A DNA stretch of 64,000 bases from Bacteroidia bacterium (lineage in GTDB: Bacteria; Bacteroidota; Bacteroidia; NS11-12g; UBA9320): positions 30,268 through 94,267 of the forward strand of contig JADLGN010000012.1 of NCBI GenBank assembly GCA_020849295.1. The letters are read 5' to 3'. Positions 24,912-34,647 of this stretch are shown piece by piece; position 1 is the first letter of the stretch; each line of letters begins with the position of its first letter. The position numbers and the translations under genes are program-made. The notes under the pieces were generated by a model. It was not told where the DNA came from, did no database searches, and worked only from the letters and a program-made list of their open reading frames with translations.

Positions 24912-26021
24912 TTATTCTTTATTAATATCTTTAAGTTGATTTAAAAGTTGTTTGTTTTCCTCTTTTAATTCATTAATTGCTTTTGTGAGTTCTTCATTTT
25001 TTTTTCTTTCACGATTCAATATTTCGTTTAATGATAAAATTACATCTCCGTTTTTATCTTCTTCTATTGTTTTCTTTAGAATTTCAAATTCGGCTAGTAG
25101 TTCTTTTGACTTTCTTAATTCAATTTCAATTTTACCTTTTTCAATAAGTAATTTTTCATTTTGTTTTGTCAATTCTATATTTTTTCTCTCCAAAGAAGTG
25201 TCGGTATTGTTTTGTGTTTTACATTTTTCTAATTGACTGTTCAATTCACTAATTTTCTTGTGTTGTTTATCAATTTTTGCTTTAAGAATAAGTATTATTT
25301 CTTTATCATTTGAATCAAATTCTTTGTTTTTATTTTCGCTTATAACATCAGTATTTTCAATAGCCGTTTCATTTATTTTCATAGCTGTTTTACTATTGAA
25401 AATTTTAATATAATCAAACTTACCTGATGAGTTTTTATTTACAAAAAAGCCAATATTTCCGCTTTTAAATTTGGTTTCAACAAATGAAAATATAAAGTGA
25501 GAGTTTATGTAAAAATCAAATATGCCATCACTTGTATTCAAAGTAATTTCATTAAATGATTTAGATTTTATTTTTTTACTTTTAATCCATCCATTATCAC
25601 CTGAATTTGAAATTATATGCCATTTTCCATTACTAAATTGTCTTATTCTATACTGGTTTTTTGAATTAATTTCGCAAACTAATGCACTATTGCCTTCAGG
25701 ATTTGCATTTACAAGTAGTCCAATACTTTTTTGTATTGATTTAGAATCATCGGCTTTTAAAGATACAGAAACTGAATAGTTAGCAAAATCAGAATATGGT
25801 TTATGCATTGATGTTAAAAAATTATCAGTATTTTTATTTTGAATAAAGTAATAACCATCGCTAATTACAATAAATTCCTTGTCTGACGAACGCTGCTCCC
25901 ATTTATCACTTGAATTAAAAAAATTTTCAACATACAATAAACTATCAAATGCTTGTGTGATTTGCTGAGAGTAACAATTTATTTGATATACGATTAATAT
26001 AATTAATAAAATAATTCTCAT
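24912..26021 (-). CDS. Exported LamG/DUF1080-like domain with coiled-coil tail
   Basis: 369 residues from ATG 26021 (M-R-I-I-L-L-I-I-L signal peptide ending C-Y-S-Q); a GTG seven codons earlier would spoil the signal sequence. Residues about 25-200 form a jelly-roll-like domain (WEQRSSDKEF, NYSVSVSLKAD, FDFYINSHFIFSF), the concanavalin-like fold also seen in DUF1080. Residues about 240-369 are a long charged coiled coil rich in Glu, Lys and Asn. Function unknown. The start codon is 15 bp from that of the divergent lipoprotein gene. Confidence 0.72.
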   Translation of the reverse strand: MRIILLIILIVYQINCYSQQITQAFDSLLYVENFFNSSDKWEQRSSDKEFIVISDGYYFIQNKNTDNFLTSMHKPYSDFANYSVSVSLKADDSKSIQKSIGLLVNANPEGNSALVCEINSKNQYRIRQFSNGKWHIISNSGDNGWIKSKKIKSKSFNEITLNTSDGIFDFYINSHFIFSFVETKFKSGNIGFFVNKNSSGKFDYIKIFNSKTAMKINETAIENTDVISENKNKEFDSNDKEIILILKAKIDKQHKKISELNSQLEKCKTQNNTDTSLERKNIELTKQNEKLLIEKGKIEIELRKSKELLAEFEILKKTIEEDKNGDVILSLNEILNRERKKNEELTKAINELKEENKQLLNQLKDINKE

Positions 26022-26036
26022 TTTTGTATTTTGATA

Positions 26037-27104
26037 ATGCACAAAACTAAGTTTAATTTTTTTAAATCAAGTAACACAACATTTAATCTGGTAATTCTAA
26101 CCGTGTTATTTCTTTTAAATTCATGTAAAAATGAAATAAATGTTGCTGCACCATGGAAAGAAACATTGATAGTTTATGGTTTATTAGACCCTGCCACATC
26201 AGTTAATTATATACGAATTCAGAAAGCATATCTTGACCCCAACAGTAATGCTATAAAATTTGCAAGTATAAATGATTCAATTTATGCAGAAAAACTAGAT
26301 GTGAAACTTTATGTAAAATTGAACGGAAACACAATAGATACTATCTTTCCAGAATATATAAATGGAGATATAGAGGGAATAAAAAAAGATTCAGGATTGT
26401 TTTCAAACTCACCAAATTATTTATACAAAATTACAGAGCCTATAAAAGCATCACGACTAAGCCCTAACCCTGAAGATTACACATATCAATTAGAAGTTTA
26501 CGATAAAAAAACAGGTTATAAATGTTCATCTAATACAACTACTACAGGCTATCTTGAACCGCTAAGTCCTGTTACAAATAATATTACTCCTATTACCATT
26601 AATTCAAAAGTTGGAACATATATTACAATAGGATATCGCGAAGGTAGAAATGTGAAAACTTATGATATGATAATAAGATTTTGGTATAAAGAATATGATA
26701 TTAAAACGCCGTCAGATACACAAACCAAGTATATTGACTGGGTTTTGTTTAAAAACAGACCAACAACTTCACTTAGAGGATATGAGTTGAAAATTACTTC
26801 TATAGAAAGTAATATTTTTTATGAGTTGTTAAATTATTCATTGAATGCTGATAGTGATATTAAGCGTATTCCTATGTATTGTGATGTAGAATTTTATGGT
26901 GCAGGAGAAGATTTATATACTTATATTCAGGTAAATTTACCATCGGTAGGAATAATACAGAAAAAACCTGAATATACTAATATTTCCAATGGATTGGGCT
27001 TGTTTTCGTCAAGATATATAACTGCATTCAGAAAAATACCAATTAGTGCCGAAATGAAATCTCAATTAAAAAATTCTGATTATACAAAAAGTTTAAACTT
27101 TTAA
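26037..27104 (+). CDS. DUF4249-like surface lipoprotein
   Basis: 355 residues from ATG 26037; a TTG two codons earlier is less likely. The signal peptide ends with lipobox L-N-S-C (Cys near residue 27). The body (KETLIVYGLLDPA, YIRIQKAYLDP, then VEFYGAGEDLYTYIQV) fits the DUF4249 family, which regularly precedes a TonB-dependent receptor in Bacteroidota. It likely sits on the outer membrane and helps the receptor take up an unknown ligand, in the way SusD serves SusC. The receptor gene starts 114 bp downstream. Confidence 0.75.
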   Translation: MHKTKFNFFKSSNTTFNLVILTVLFLLNSCKNEINVAAPWKETLIVYGLLDPATSVNYIRIQKAYLDPNSNAIKFASINDSIYAEKLDVKLYVKLNGNTIDTIFPEYINGDIEGIKKDSGLFSNSPNYLYKITEPIKASRLSPNPEDYTYQLEVYDKKTGYKCSSNTTTTGYLEPLSPVTNNITPITINSKVGTYITIGYREGRNVKTYDMIIRFWYKEYDIKTPSDTQTKYIDWVLFKNRPTTSLRGYELKITSIESNIFYELLNYSLNADSDIKRIPMYCDVEFYGAGEDLYTYIQVNLPSVGIIQKKPEYTNISNGLGLFSSRYITAFRKIPISAEMKSQLKNSDYTKSLNF

Positions 27105-27218
27105 TTTTTCTAAACTTACATCAAATTTTAACAGCTTTAATTTTTATTTTTTTCTTTTTTTTAAAAAAATACATTGCCATTCTAAATTTAAAAATATACG
27201 TTTGGATTTTGAAAAAAT

Positions 27219-30062
27219 ATGGTTGACAGGAAAATTCTTATCTTATTTTTAATTTTAAGTTTAGTTACAAAATATAGCTTTGGACAAAACATAATAAAAG
27301 GAAAAGTAATTGATAAGCACACAAATGAAAGCTTGCCTGGAGCAACTGTAAAAATAAAAGGAACTAATACAGCAACAGCAACCAATGCTGATGGAATTTT
27401 CACAATTGAAATAAAAAAATACCCAGTAACTTTACAAATAAAATATGTAGGTTACGAAAATTTTGAATTAAAATTAAACAACCATGCAGCATCTATCTTA
27501 AAAATTGAATTAAGCGAAAAAGGGCAGGATTTATCAGAGATAGAAATAAAATCAAGCCGTATAACAGAAAAAGAAAAAGAATCACCAATCACTGTTGAAT
27601 CAATGGGAAGCAAACAGATAAAAGAAGCAGCCGCAAGTACTTTTTATGAAGGTCTTGGCAATATGAAAGGTGTTGATATTACTGCTGCAAGTCTTGGTTT
27701 TAGAGTAGTAAATACAAGAGGATTCAACAGTACAAGCCCCGTTAGGAGTCTTCAACTAATAGACGGAGTAGATAATCAGTCTCCGGGTTTAAATTTTTCT
27801 CTTGGTAATTTCCTTGGAGCATGTGAACTTGACTTAAAAAAAGTTGACATAATATCAGGAGCAAGTTCTGCTTTTTATGGTCCTAACGCATTTAATGGAG
27901 TGATTAGTATGGAATCAAAAAACCCATTTGATTCTAAAGGTTTAACAATTCAAACCAAAATTGGAGAACGCAAAATGCGTGAAATATCTATTAGACTTGC
28001 CCAAGTAATTAAAGGAAAAAATGGAAAAGAAAAGTTTGCTTATAAATTTTGTTTTTTCGGGCTTAGTGCTTATGACTGGGAAGCCAAAAATTATCTGCCA
28101 TCAAGCGACTCTAAAGCAGGTATTGACAACCCAGGGCGATATGATGCTATAAATATATATGGTGACGAAGTAACAAGTTATGGCAATGATTTTACAGATG
28201 CCGAAAGTATGCGAACTTATCCGGGTTTAGGATTAATATACAGAGATGGATATAAAGAAAGTGATTTGGTAAATTATAATTCACATAACTTAAAATTTAA
28301 TACAGCATTACATTACAAAATAACACCAAAAACAGAATTGATATATGCTTTTAATATAGGTGGCGGTACTACTGTATATCAAGGTGAAAATAGATACAGC
28401 CTAAAAAATATAAAAATGTGGCAAAACAGGATAGAATGGTATCAAAAAGACAAGTTTTTCATTAGAATATATTCTACACAAGAAGATGCAGGTGACACTT
28501 ATGATGCTGTTTTTACAGCAATGAGAATAAATGATGCAATTGATAATAATGTTCACTGGTATGATACTTATCGCACTTTTTGGGCATATCCCGGATTTGG
28601 CTTTAAAGGTAAAGTAAAGGCTCTTCCGGGGTATCCTGAATATAGTATTGCTGATAGTATTTCAAAAGAAGAATGGGCAAAAACAAAACTTACCCCTTTC
28701 TTAAACTTATATAGAGATTCTCTTATAAAATGGCATAAACAAAACCTTGACAATGTAAATAGAAGTAGCTATAATAGATATGAACCAGGAACAGATAGAT
28801 TTGATTCTTTATTCAATTTAATAACTTCAAAACGGTTTAATGAAAATGGCACAAAATTTTATGACAAATCAGCTCTCTACAATTTTCAGGCAGAATACAA
28901 GTTTACTCCTAAATATGGCGATATTATAACAGGTATAAGTGGTAGATTATACAAACCAGACAGTAAAGGAACTTTATTTAAAGATACTGCAGGAAAAGGA
29001 ATCAACAATTTTGAATTTGGACTATATGCCGGATATGATAAAAAATTTAAAGACAATCACTGGAAAGTAAATATTACCACAAGGCTCGATAAAAATCAAA
29101 ATTTTAATTTTTTGTTTTCTCCGGCTGTATCAGTTCTATATTTACCTCGCAAAGAACATAACTTTAGATTTACTATATCAAGAGCAATAAGAAACCCTAC
29201 ACTTGCCGATCAATATCTGTATTATAATGTAGGTAGAGCAATTCTAATTGGCAATTTAAGCGGATTTGATTCGCTTATTACACTCGAATCACTTGACGAA
29301 TGGAGAAATAACCTTGATGTATCAAAAATAAAATACATCAAAGTAGCTCCTATCTCACCGGAAAAAGTTTTTACTTTTGAGTGTGGTTACAAAGCAGAGT
29401 TATTCAAATCACTTTTTCTTGATATGGGCTATTATTACAGCATTTATACTGATTTTATTGGTTATAATATTGGTGCAGTTGCAAGATTTAATATGTTTGG
29501 GTTTCCGCAAGGAGGTATTAGAGTTTACAGACTTGCAGCAAATTCACAAGACAAAGTAAATACAAGTGGATTCAATTTTGGTTATAGTTATTTTTTCAAG
29601 AAATACAGTTTTACCGGAAATTATTCGTTTAATACAATTAATCTAAGAAATACTGATGACCCTATAGTTCCAGCGTTTAATACCCCAAAAAACAAATTCA
29701 ACCTCGGATTTTCCGGAAGGGAATGTAAACTACCTTATACAAAATACAATCGTTTTGGATTTGGAGTAAGTTATAAATGGATAGAAGGATTTGAATTTAC
29801 AGGTTCTCCGCAATTTACAGGTTTTATAAGAAGTTATGATATGTTTGATGCTCAAATTAACTATTTTTTCCCAAAACAATATCTCACAATTAAATTAGGT
29901 GGTTCTAATTTATTTGGGGTAATGCCACTTTTTAGAAAAGATAGTGGAAATAAAATAAAAGCAATGTTTAACAACTCTAATACTCAGGTTTATGGAGGTC
30001 CTTATGTTGGTCGTTTAACCTACATTTCATTTTTATTTGAGTTGCCATCAAGAAAAAAATAA
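27219..30062 (+). CDS. TonB-dependent outer-membrane receptor (SusC/CirA-like)
   Basis: 947 residues. Signal peptide to about residue 23 (Y-S-F-G-Q), then a carboxypeptidase-regulatory-like beta domain at about 25-105 (IKGKVIDKHTNESLPGATV), a plug at about 120-235 (ESMGSKQIKEAA, RGFNSTSPVR, GASSAFYGPNAFNGVI) and a 22-strand barrel ending in an aromatic-rich final strand (TYISFLFELP). Energised by TonB-ExbBD, which are not in the window. The ligand cannot be told. The flanking lipoprotein and secreted esterase suggest an ester-containing organic nutrient or siderophore-like compound. Confidence 0.92.
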   Translation: MVDRKILILFLILSLVTKYSFGQNIIKGKVIDKHTNESLPGATVKIKGTNTATATNADGIFTIEIKKYPVTLQIKYVGYENFELKLNNHAASILKIELSEKGQDLSEIEIKSSRITEKEKESPITVESMGSKQIKEAAASTFYEGLGNMKGVDITAASLGFRVVNTRGFNSTSPVRSLQLIDGVDNQSPGLNFSLGNFLGACELDLKKVDIISGASSAFYGPNAFNGVISMESKNPFDSKGLTIQTKIGERKMREISIRLAQVIKGKNGKEKFAYKFCFFGLSAYDWEAKNYLPSSDSKAGIDNPGRYDAINIYGDEVTSYGNDFTDAESMRTYPGLGLIYRDGYKESDLVNYNSHNLKFNTALHYKITPKTELIYAFNIGGGTTVYQGENRYSLKNIKMWQNRIEWYQKDKFFIRIYSTQEDAGDTYDAVFTAMRINDAIDNNVHWYDTYRTFWAYPGFGFKGKVKALPGYPEYSIADSISKEEWAKTKLTPFLNLYRDSLIKWHKQNLDNVNRSSYNRYEPGTDRFDSLFNLITSKRFNENGTKFYDKSALYNFQAEYKFTPKYGDIITGISGRLYKPDSKGTLFKDTAGKGINNFEFGLYAGYDKKFKDNHWKVNITTRLDKNQNFNFLFSPAVSVLYLPRKEHNFRFTISRAIRNPTLADQYLYYNVGRAILIGNLSGFDSLITLESLDEWRNNLDVSKIKYIKVAPISPEKVFTFECGYKAELFKSLFLDMGYYYSIYTDFIGYNIGAVARFNMFGFPQGGIRVYRLAANSQDKVNTSGFNFGYSYFFKKYSFTGNYSFNTINLRNTDDPIVPAFNTPKNKFNLGFSGRECKLPYTKYNRFGFGVSYKWIEGFEFTGSPQFTGFIRSYDMFDAQINYFFPKQYLTIKLGGSNLFGVMPLFRKDSGNKIKAMFNNSNTQVYGGPYVGRLTYISFLFELPSRKK

Positions 30063-30120
30063 TCAACTTGTATTTATAAATATTAATAATAAATTTGCCA
30101 TTAATAAATAATTTTAAAAT

Positions 30121-31815
30121 ATGAAAAAAATTACAATTTCTCTTATCCTATCAGTTTGTTTTTTTGCTTTTAACGCAAATTCTCAAACTATTTACCGTTA
30201 CAAAAACGAAGTATTTACCGATGCACAAGTTATGATTGCAAGAGGTATTACTTATGGTATCAATCTAAACTGGCTTATAATTAATCAAACTGATTTAAAT
30301 ACACCTTCAAATGGTCCTCAGGTTATATCTGAAATAACTTTTCTAAAAACAAAAGTATTGTCAGGACAAGCTGCAACAATTCCATTAAAATATTTTTATC
30401 CAAAATCAACCCCGCCAGGCGATTCTACTATATTAAAAGTAACACAACTCAAGATGGATGCCTATATGCCGAACTTGCTAAATGATACAGCAAAAAAACG
30501 CCCTGTAATTATTTATCTTCATACCGGTAATTTTTTACCTACAGGTATAAATGGAAGCCCATGCGGTGATAAAAAAGATAGTGTAGTTAATGATTTATGT
30601 AAAGCATTTGCAAGAAGAGGATATGTAGTTTTAGCAATAGATTACAGACTTGGGTGGAATCCATTAGCTGCTACTGTTGACGCAAGACGTGCGGGCTTAC
30701 TTAACGCTGTATATCGTGCAATTCACGATATTAAAGAATGTGTAAGAGTAGTAAAAGGTCCTAATATGGCTCCATACAAATTAGATACTGATAATATTGC
30801 ATTGTTTGGCGAAGGTTCTGGGGCGTATTTAGCTCACGCATATAATACGCTCGACAAATATCCTGAATTTATGACTTTACCAAAATTTGCTGGATATATT
30901 GATACATCAAAAGTTGGATATATTGACGGCACACACGGTATATTTAATCTTTATGCAAATAGCTCTGTAAGTACCGATGTAAAAGTAATAGGAACCATTG
31001 GAGGAGCATTAGCAGATACAAGTTGGCTTGAAGCAGGCGATGCTCCAATAGTATCAATGCAATGTGTTCGCGACCCATTTGCTCCTTTTGGTTATGGTAT
31101 GGTAAAAGTTCCAAATCTCGGACTTGATGTAGTAGAAGTTGATGGAGCAAACAATACAATTGCTAGAGCTGATAGACTTGGCAACAATGATATTTTTGGT
31201 ACAATACCTAATGGAGACCCATATACTATAAAAGCTCGTTCATTATACAACAAAACTGTAGATTATATATATCCGGCACCTGGTGATAAAATCACAATAA
31301 GAAATGGTGAAGGTATGTATCCATTCTTATTGCCTAAAGCAAGTACAGTAGAAACAAATCAAGCATCTCCATACCAATGGTGGGATCCATCATCACCAGA
31401 AGGTACATATATTGTTCAGGCTCCAAGCACTACGGCTCACATGGCTGCACTTGCTTCAAATACCGATATGAGCAAATCTAAATCTCGTTTATATCAAGAT
31501 ACAATTTTAGGTTTTGTAGCTCCAAGATTTGCTCTTGTAATGGGATATCTTACAGCTAATCAATTAAGCACAAAAACTGTAAAAGTAACAGGAGTAAAAA
31601 TTTATCCTAATCCTACTTCAAACAAATTAAACATTCATTACAAAGGAATTATTAATAATATTTCAATTACTGACTTATCTGGTAAAACCATATTAACAGA
31701 AGTTGTAAACGATACTCATTTTACAATTTCATCATTAAACTTAAGTAAAGGTATGTACATTGTAAATATCAATACTAAAGATGGAAACGCTACCCAAAAA
31801 CTATTAATTGATTAA
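30121..31815 (+). CDS. Secreted alpha/beta-hydrolase (esterase-like) with T9SS sorting domain
   Basis: 564 residues. Signal peptide ending A-N-S-Q. Alpha/beta-hydrolase core at about 115-300: oxyanion strand VIIYLHTGNF, helix region RRGYVVLAIDYRLGW, and nucleophile elbow F-G-E-G-S-G-A matching G-x-S-x-G. Acid and His are not assigned with certainty; H in TTAHMAAL is a candidate. The sorting domain is at about 485-564 (GVKIYPNPTSNKL, GMYIVNIN). It follows the TonB receptor by 58 bp and ends at a strong terminator, so it closes the operon. I infer it releases or processes the receptor's ligand at the surface. Confidence 0.82.
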   Translation: MKKITISLILSVCFFAFNANSQTIYRYKNEVFTDAQVMIARGITYGINLNWLIINQTDLNTPSNGPQVISEITFLKTKVLSGQAATIPLKYFYPKSTPPGDSTILKVTQLKMDAYMPNLLNDTAKKRPVIIYLHTGNFLPTGINGSPCGDKKDSVVNDLCKAFARRGYVVLAIDYRLGWNPLAATVDARRAGLLNAVYRAIHDIKECVRVVKGPNMAPYKLDTDNIALFGEGSGAYLAHAYNTLDKYPEFMTLPKFAGYIDTSKVGYIDGTHGIFNLYANSSVSTDVKVIGTIGGALADTSWLEAGDAPIVSMQCVRDPFAPFGYGMVKVPNLGLDVVEVDGANNTIARADRLGNNDIFGTIPNGDPYTIKARSLYNKTVDYIYPAPGDKITIRNGEGMYPFLLPKASTVETNQASPYQWWDPSSPEGTYIVQAPSTTAHMAALASNTDMSKSKSRLYQDTILGFVAPRFALVMGYLTANQLSTKTVKVTGVKIYPNPTSNKLNIHYKGIINNISITDLSGKTILTEVVNDTHFTISSLNLSKGMYIVNINTKDGNATQKLLID

Positions 31816-31837
31816 TAAAACTATTTATTTAAATATC

Positions 31838-31874
31838 AAAAAAGGTCTTTTTGTCAAAACAAAAGACCTTTTTT
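31838..31874 (+). terminator. Intrinsic terminator of the lipoprotein-receptor-esterase operon
   Basis: Stem AAAAAAGGTCTTTT / AAAAGACCTTTTTT with a 9-base loop, followed directly by T. Symmetric, so it can act on both strands. It lies 23 bp after the esterase stop. Confidence 0.9.
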
Positions 31875-31893
31875 ATTTACTGTAATTATCATT

Positions 31894-31901
31894 TAGTTTT
31901 G
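31894..31901 (+). promoter_or_regulatory. Candidate -7 box immediately before the sulfatase-fold gene
   Basis: TAGTTTTG fits TAnnTTTG and ends 7 bp before the ATG at 31909, which would give a leaderless or nearly leaderless transcript. No clear TTTG is found 18-22 bp upstream, where the terminator's T tract lies. Confidence 0.4.
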
Positions 31902-31908
31902 CCAATCT

Positions 31909-33765
31909 ATGATTGGATTAATTAAGTTTACTGCAAAGCAACTTCTGTTTTGGCTTATTCTTTTTATATTATATCAATGTACTTTTTTATTTTTGTTTTC
32001 TAGTGAACTAACTAATATTGACTCTCTTCATATTTTATCTTCATTCAAATTTGGTTTAAGTCTCAATTTAGCTTCGGCATCATATATTACTATATTATCT
32101 CTGCTATTATATTTCATTTCTACATTTTTCAAATCAGGTTTATTTCAAAAAATAAACTATTGCTATGTTATAATTGTTGTGATAATTTGTTTTGTTATTA
32201 ATACTGCCGACTTTTCATTGTTTCAAAACTGGGGTACAAAAATTAATGGAAAGGCAATATGGTATTTACAATTTTCTGATAGTTCTAATACAACAAAAGG
32301 CTATACAGGATTGTGGAAATATGCTTTAGCATTGTTTTTAATTTCATTAGCTGCAATTATTATTTACACTAAAATTTTAAATGATTTTAAACAAATAAAC
32401 TTAAAAGTTCATAGTAGAGTTTCAGGGTTTTTAATTTTAATATTTATTCTTTTTATTGCATTAAGAGGCGGATTATCAGGAAAACCAATTGATAAAGGAA
32501 GTGGATTTTACTCAAAATATGCAGTATTGAATTATGCATCAATAAATGGATTCTGGAATTTTTTTGATCTTATTACAAATTTCAAAACTCCACCTAAGCC
32601 ATATAGTTTTTTAAACAAATCACAAATTGACAGTATTAAAAATGAAATTATCAGTTCAAAAACCAAAAGTATTGTTAAACTGAGTAAGGTGTCTAAACCA
32701 AATATAATATTCATTTTTCTTGAAAGCTGGAATGCTGATGTTGTAGGATGTATAAGTGGCGAAAAAGGAATAACTCCTTATTTTGACAAACTGAGCGAAA
32801 ATGGAGTTTTGTTCACTAATTTTTACAGCACGGGTTTCAGAACAGAGCAAGGTTTGATGGCAGCATTGAGTGGTTTTCCTGCTCAGGCACAAACATATCC
32901 TATGCTTGATTTTGACAGATTTGACAAGTATCCGAATTTAATTAAAGATTTAAGCAAAATTGGATATTACACTTCATATTATACAGGTGGCAATTCTCAT
33001 TTTGCAAATACTGATGTTTATCTTACATCAGCAGGTATTGATAAAATAAACAAGGATTTATTAAAAACAGCCAAACGCAAAAGTGCTTGGGGTGCTTACG
33101 ATGAAGAATCGTTTGATTATATGATAAATGGATTAAATAATCAAAAACAACCATTTTTTTCTACTATAGTTACTATAACCAGCCACGAATGGTTTGAAGC
33201 AGATGTGCCAAAAAAACACAAAGACAAAGACATAGTTTCAGCAAGATACAAAAATACAGTAAGCTATACTGACAGTTGTCTTTTTGATTTTATAAAAAAA
33301 GCTGAAAAGAAAGACTGGTATAAAAATTCACTTATTTTTATAATGGCTGATCATTCCTGCTCTTATCCACATCACCGTAAAATGAACGAACCTGAAAGAT
33401 ACCATATTCCATTTTTAATTACTGGAGGAGCATTGAATGATAAGTTTAAAAATATAAAAAACAGAGTTTCTGCTTGTCATTTAAATTTACCAGCTTTGGT
33501 TTGTGATGAATTGAATTTGAATAAAAGAAACTTTATTTTTTCTGAAAATTTAATTTCTGACAGTATAAGTTCTTTTGCTTACTATGCCTTTGATCATGGT
33601 TTTGGTATAATACAAAACAATAATCTTTTTGTTTGGGACCTGAATCTTAAGAAACCTATTTACAAACGTGGTACTGTTTCACAAACAGATTTTTTACAAC
33701 AAAAAGGAAATTTCATTATGCAATATTCATCAATGCTTAAAGAAGAATATCAGGTAAAAAAATGA
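31909..33765 (+). CDS. LtaS-like membrane phosphoglycerol transferase / sulfatase-fold enzyme
   Basis: 618 residues. Five hydrophobic segments in the first 190 residues, then an extracytoplasmic sulfatase domain at about 250-560. Visible: N-I-I-F-I-F-L-E-S-W with the metal-binding Glu, the candidate nucleophile Thr in TGFRTEQG, SHEWFE, and the metal-binding pair in FIMADHSCS. Enzymes of this family move phosphoglycerol or phosphoethanolamine onto glycolipids or glycans. In Bacteroidota the acceptor is usually unknown, and teichoic acid itself is not expected. Stands alone after a terminator. Confidence 0.88.
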   Translation: MIGLIKFTAKQLLFWLILFILYQCTFLFLFSSELTNIDSLHILSSFKFGLSLNLASASYITILSLLLYFISTFFKSGLFQKINYCYVIIVVIICFVINTADFSLFQNWGTKINGKAIWYLQFSDSSNTTKGYTGLWKYALALFLISLAAIIIYTKILNDFKQINLKVHSRVSGFLILIFILFIALRGGLSGKPIDKGSGFYSKYAVLNYASINGFWNFFDLITNFKTPPKPYSFLNKSQIDSIKNEIISSKTKSIVKLSKVSKPNIIFIFLESWNADVVGCISGEKGITPYFDKLSENGVLFTNFYSTGFRTEQGLMAALSGFPAQAQTYPMLDFDRFDKYPNLIKDLSKIGYYTSYYTGGNSHFANTDVYLTSAGIDKINKDLLKTAKRKSAWGAYDEESFDYMINGLNNQKQPFFSTIVTITSHEWFEADVPKKHKDKDIVSARYKNTVSYTDSCLFDFIKKAEKKDWYKNSLIFIMADHSCSYPHHRKMNEPERYHIPFLITGGALNDKFKNIKNRVSACHLNLPALVCDELNLNKRNFIFSENLISDSISSFAYYAFDHGFGIIQNNNLFVWDLNLKKPIYKRGTVSQTDFLQQKGNFIMQYSSMLKEEYQVKK

Positions 33766-33826
33766 AATTAATTTTACATAGATATAAAAAAAATATTTAT
33801 ACTTTTGAATATCTTATAATAAAATT

Positions 33827-34632
33827 ATGAAACAACAAACAACAAACAATTCCTTAAAATTTTTTTAGTTTTTTTAACTATTACTTTCTATTCCAATGAT
33901 ATATTTTCTCAGCAAAGCCCATTTGGAGTTCCATATTATTCTAATTGTTATCAAATAGTTGCCGGAAATTTTAATAGTACAAATAATAAATTCAAGTTTT
34001 TAAACAATTTAAATGGAAGAACTATTCAAATGATAAGTACAAATCCACTAGATATTATAGGGTTTGATGTATATTACAAAAAATATAATGATGAATGGGA
34101 ATATTACGCAGGTTATGTAAATTTAGGTGATTCATATTATGCAAATCCTACAGTAAAATCAATTATTATTGTGCCTGACAACAATTCTGGAGGTGCTGCA
34201 AATTATGGAGAAACAGAAATTGAATTTGTTGATTTTGATTTTGAAATAGAATAGAATTATGGCAATCCACCATGTTTAACTTTTAATAATTTAAATTTTA
34301 GTTTATTAACTAATTTAGATGGGTTATGTAAACCTTATATTTCCTTAAAAATGCCCCAGAATGCAATAAATACATTTGGACTTGACAGTAATTTCAGTAT
34401 GGAAGGATTAAGTGAAAATTTCGGATATCAAATACCAATATCTGATAGTTTCTGCGCAGCTAATCATTGCTTAGATACTTATGGCAATGTAACAGCACGC
34501 TGTTTCACTTTTAATTTTGAAATAACGCTAAAACCTTGCTTTGGGAAGGAAGAAATTTGTCCGGAAATAAGTTTTATAAAACCATTTTCGGTATGTTGTT
34601 TTTGCGGTTCATATAACAATCAAGGATATTAG
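33827..34632 (+). pseudogene. Broken gene for an exported protein of unknown type
   Basis: The ATG at 33827 leads into a CAA-rich run (33831-33849) and then a stop. The neighbouring frame gives K-I-F-L-V-F-L-T-I-T-F-Y-S-N-D-I-F-S-Q, a signal peptide, so one base is missing in the CAA run. The frame then runs through IGFDVYYKKYNDEW to an in-frame TAG at 34252-34254 and on (PPCLTFNNLNF, LSENFGYQIPI) to a TAA at 34630. The tail holds several Cys (C-P-E-I, C-C-F-C-G). Not recognised. It is followed by two intact small T9SS cargo genes, with which it probably formed an operon. Confidence 0.65.
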
Positions 34633-34647
34633 AAAACAATTTAAGCC

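Noticed and set aside
33831..33849. CRISPR-like repeat
   Set aside because: Only a short CAA microsatellite with no spacers or repeat units of CRISPR length.
11694..34254. Possible stop-codon reassignment to explain in-frame stops
   Set aside because: The internal stops are TGA, TAA and TAG in different genes, and all three are used as normal ends in the intact genes.
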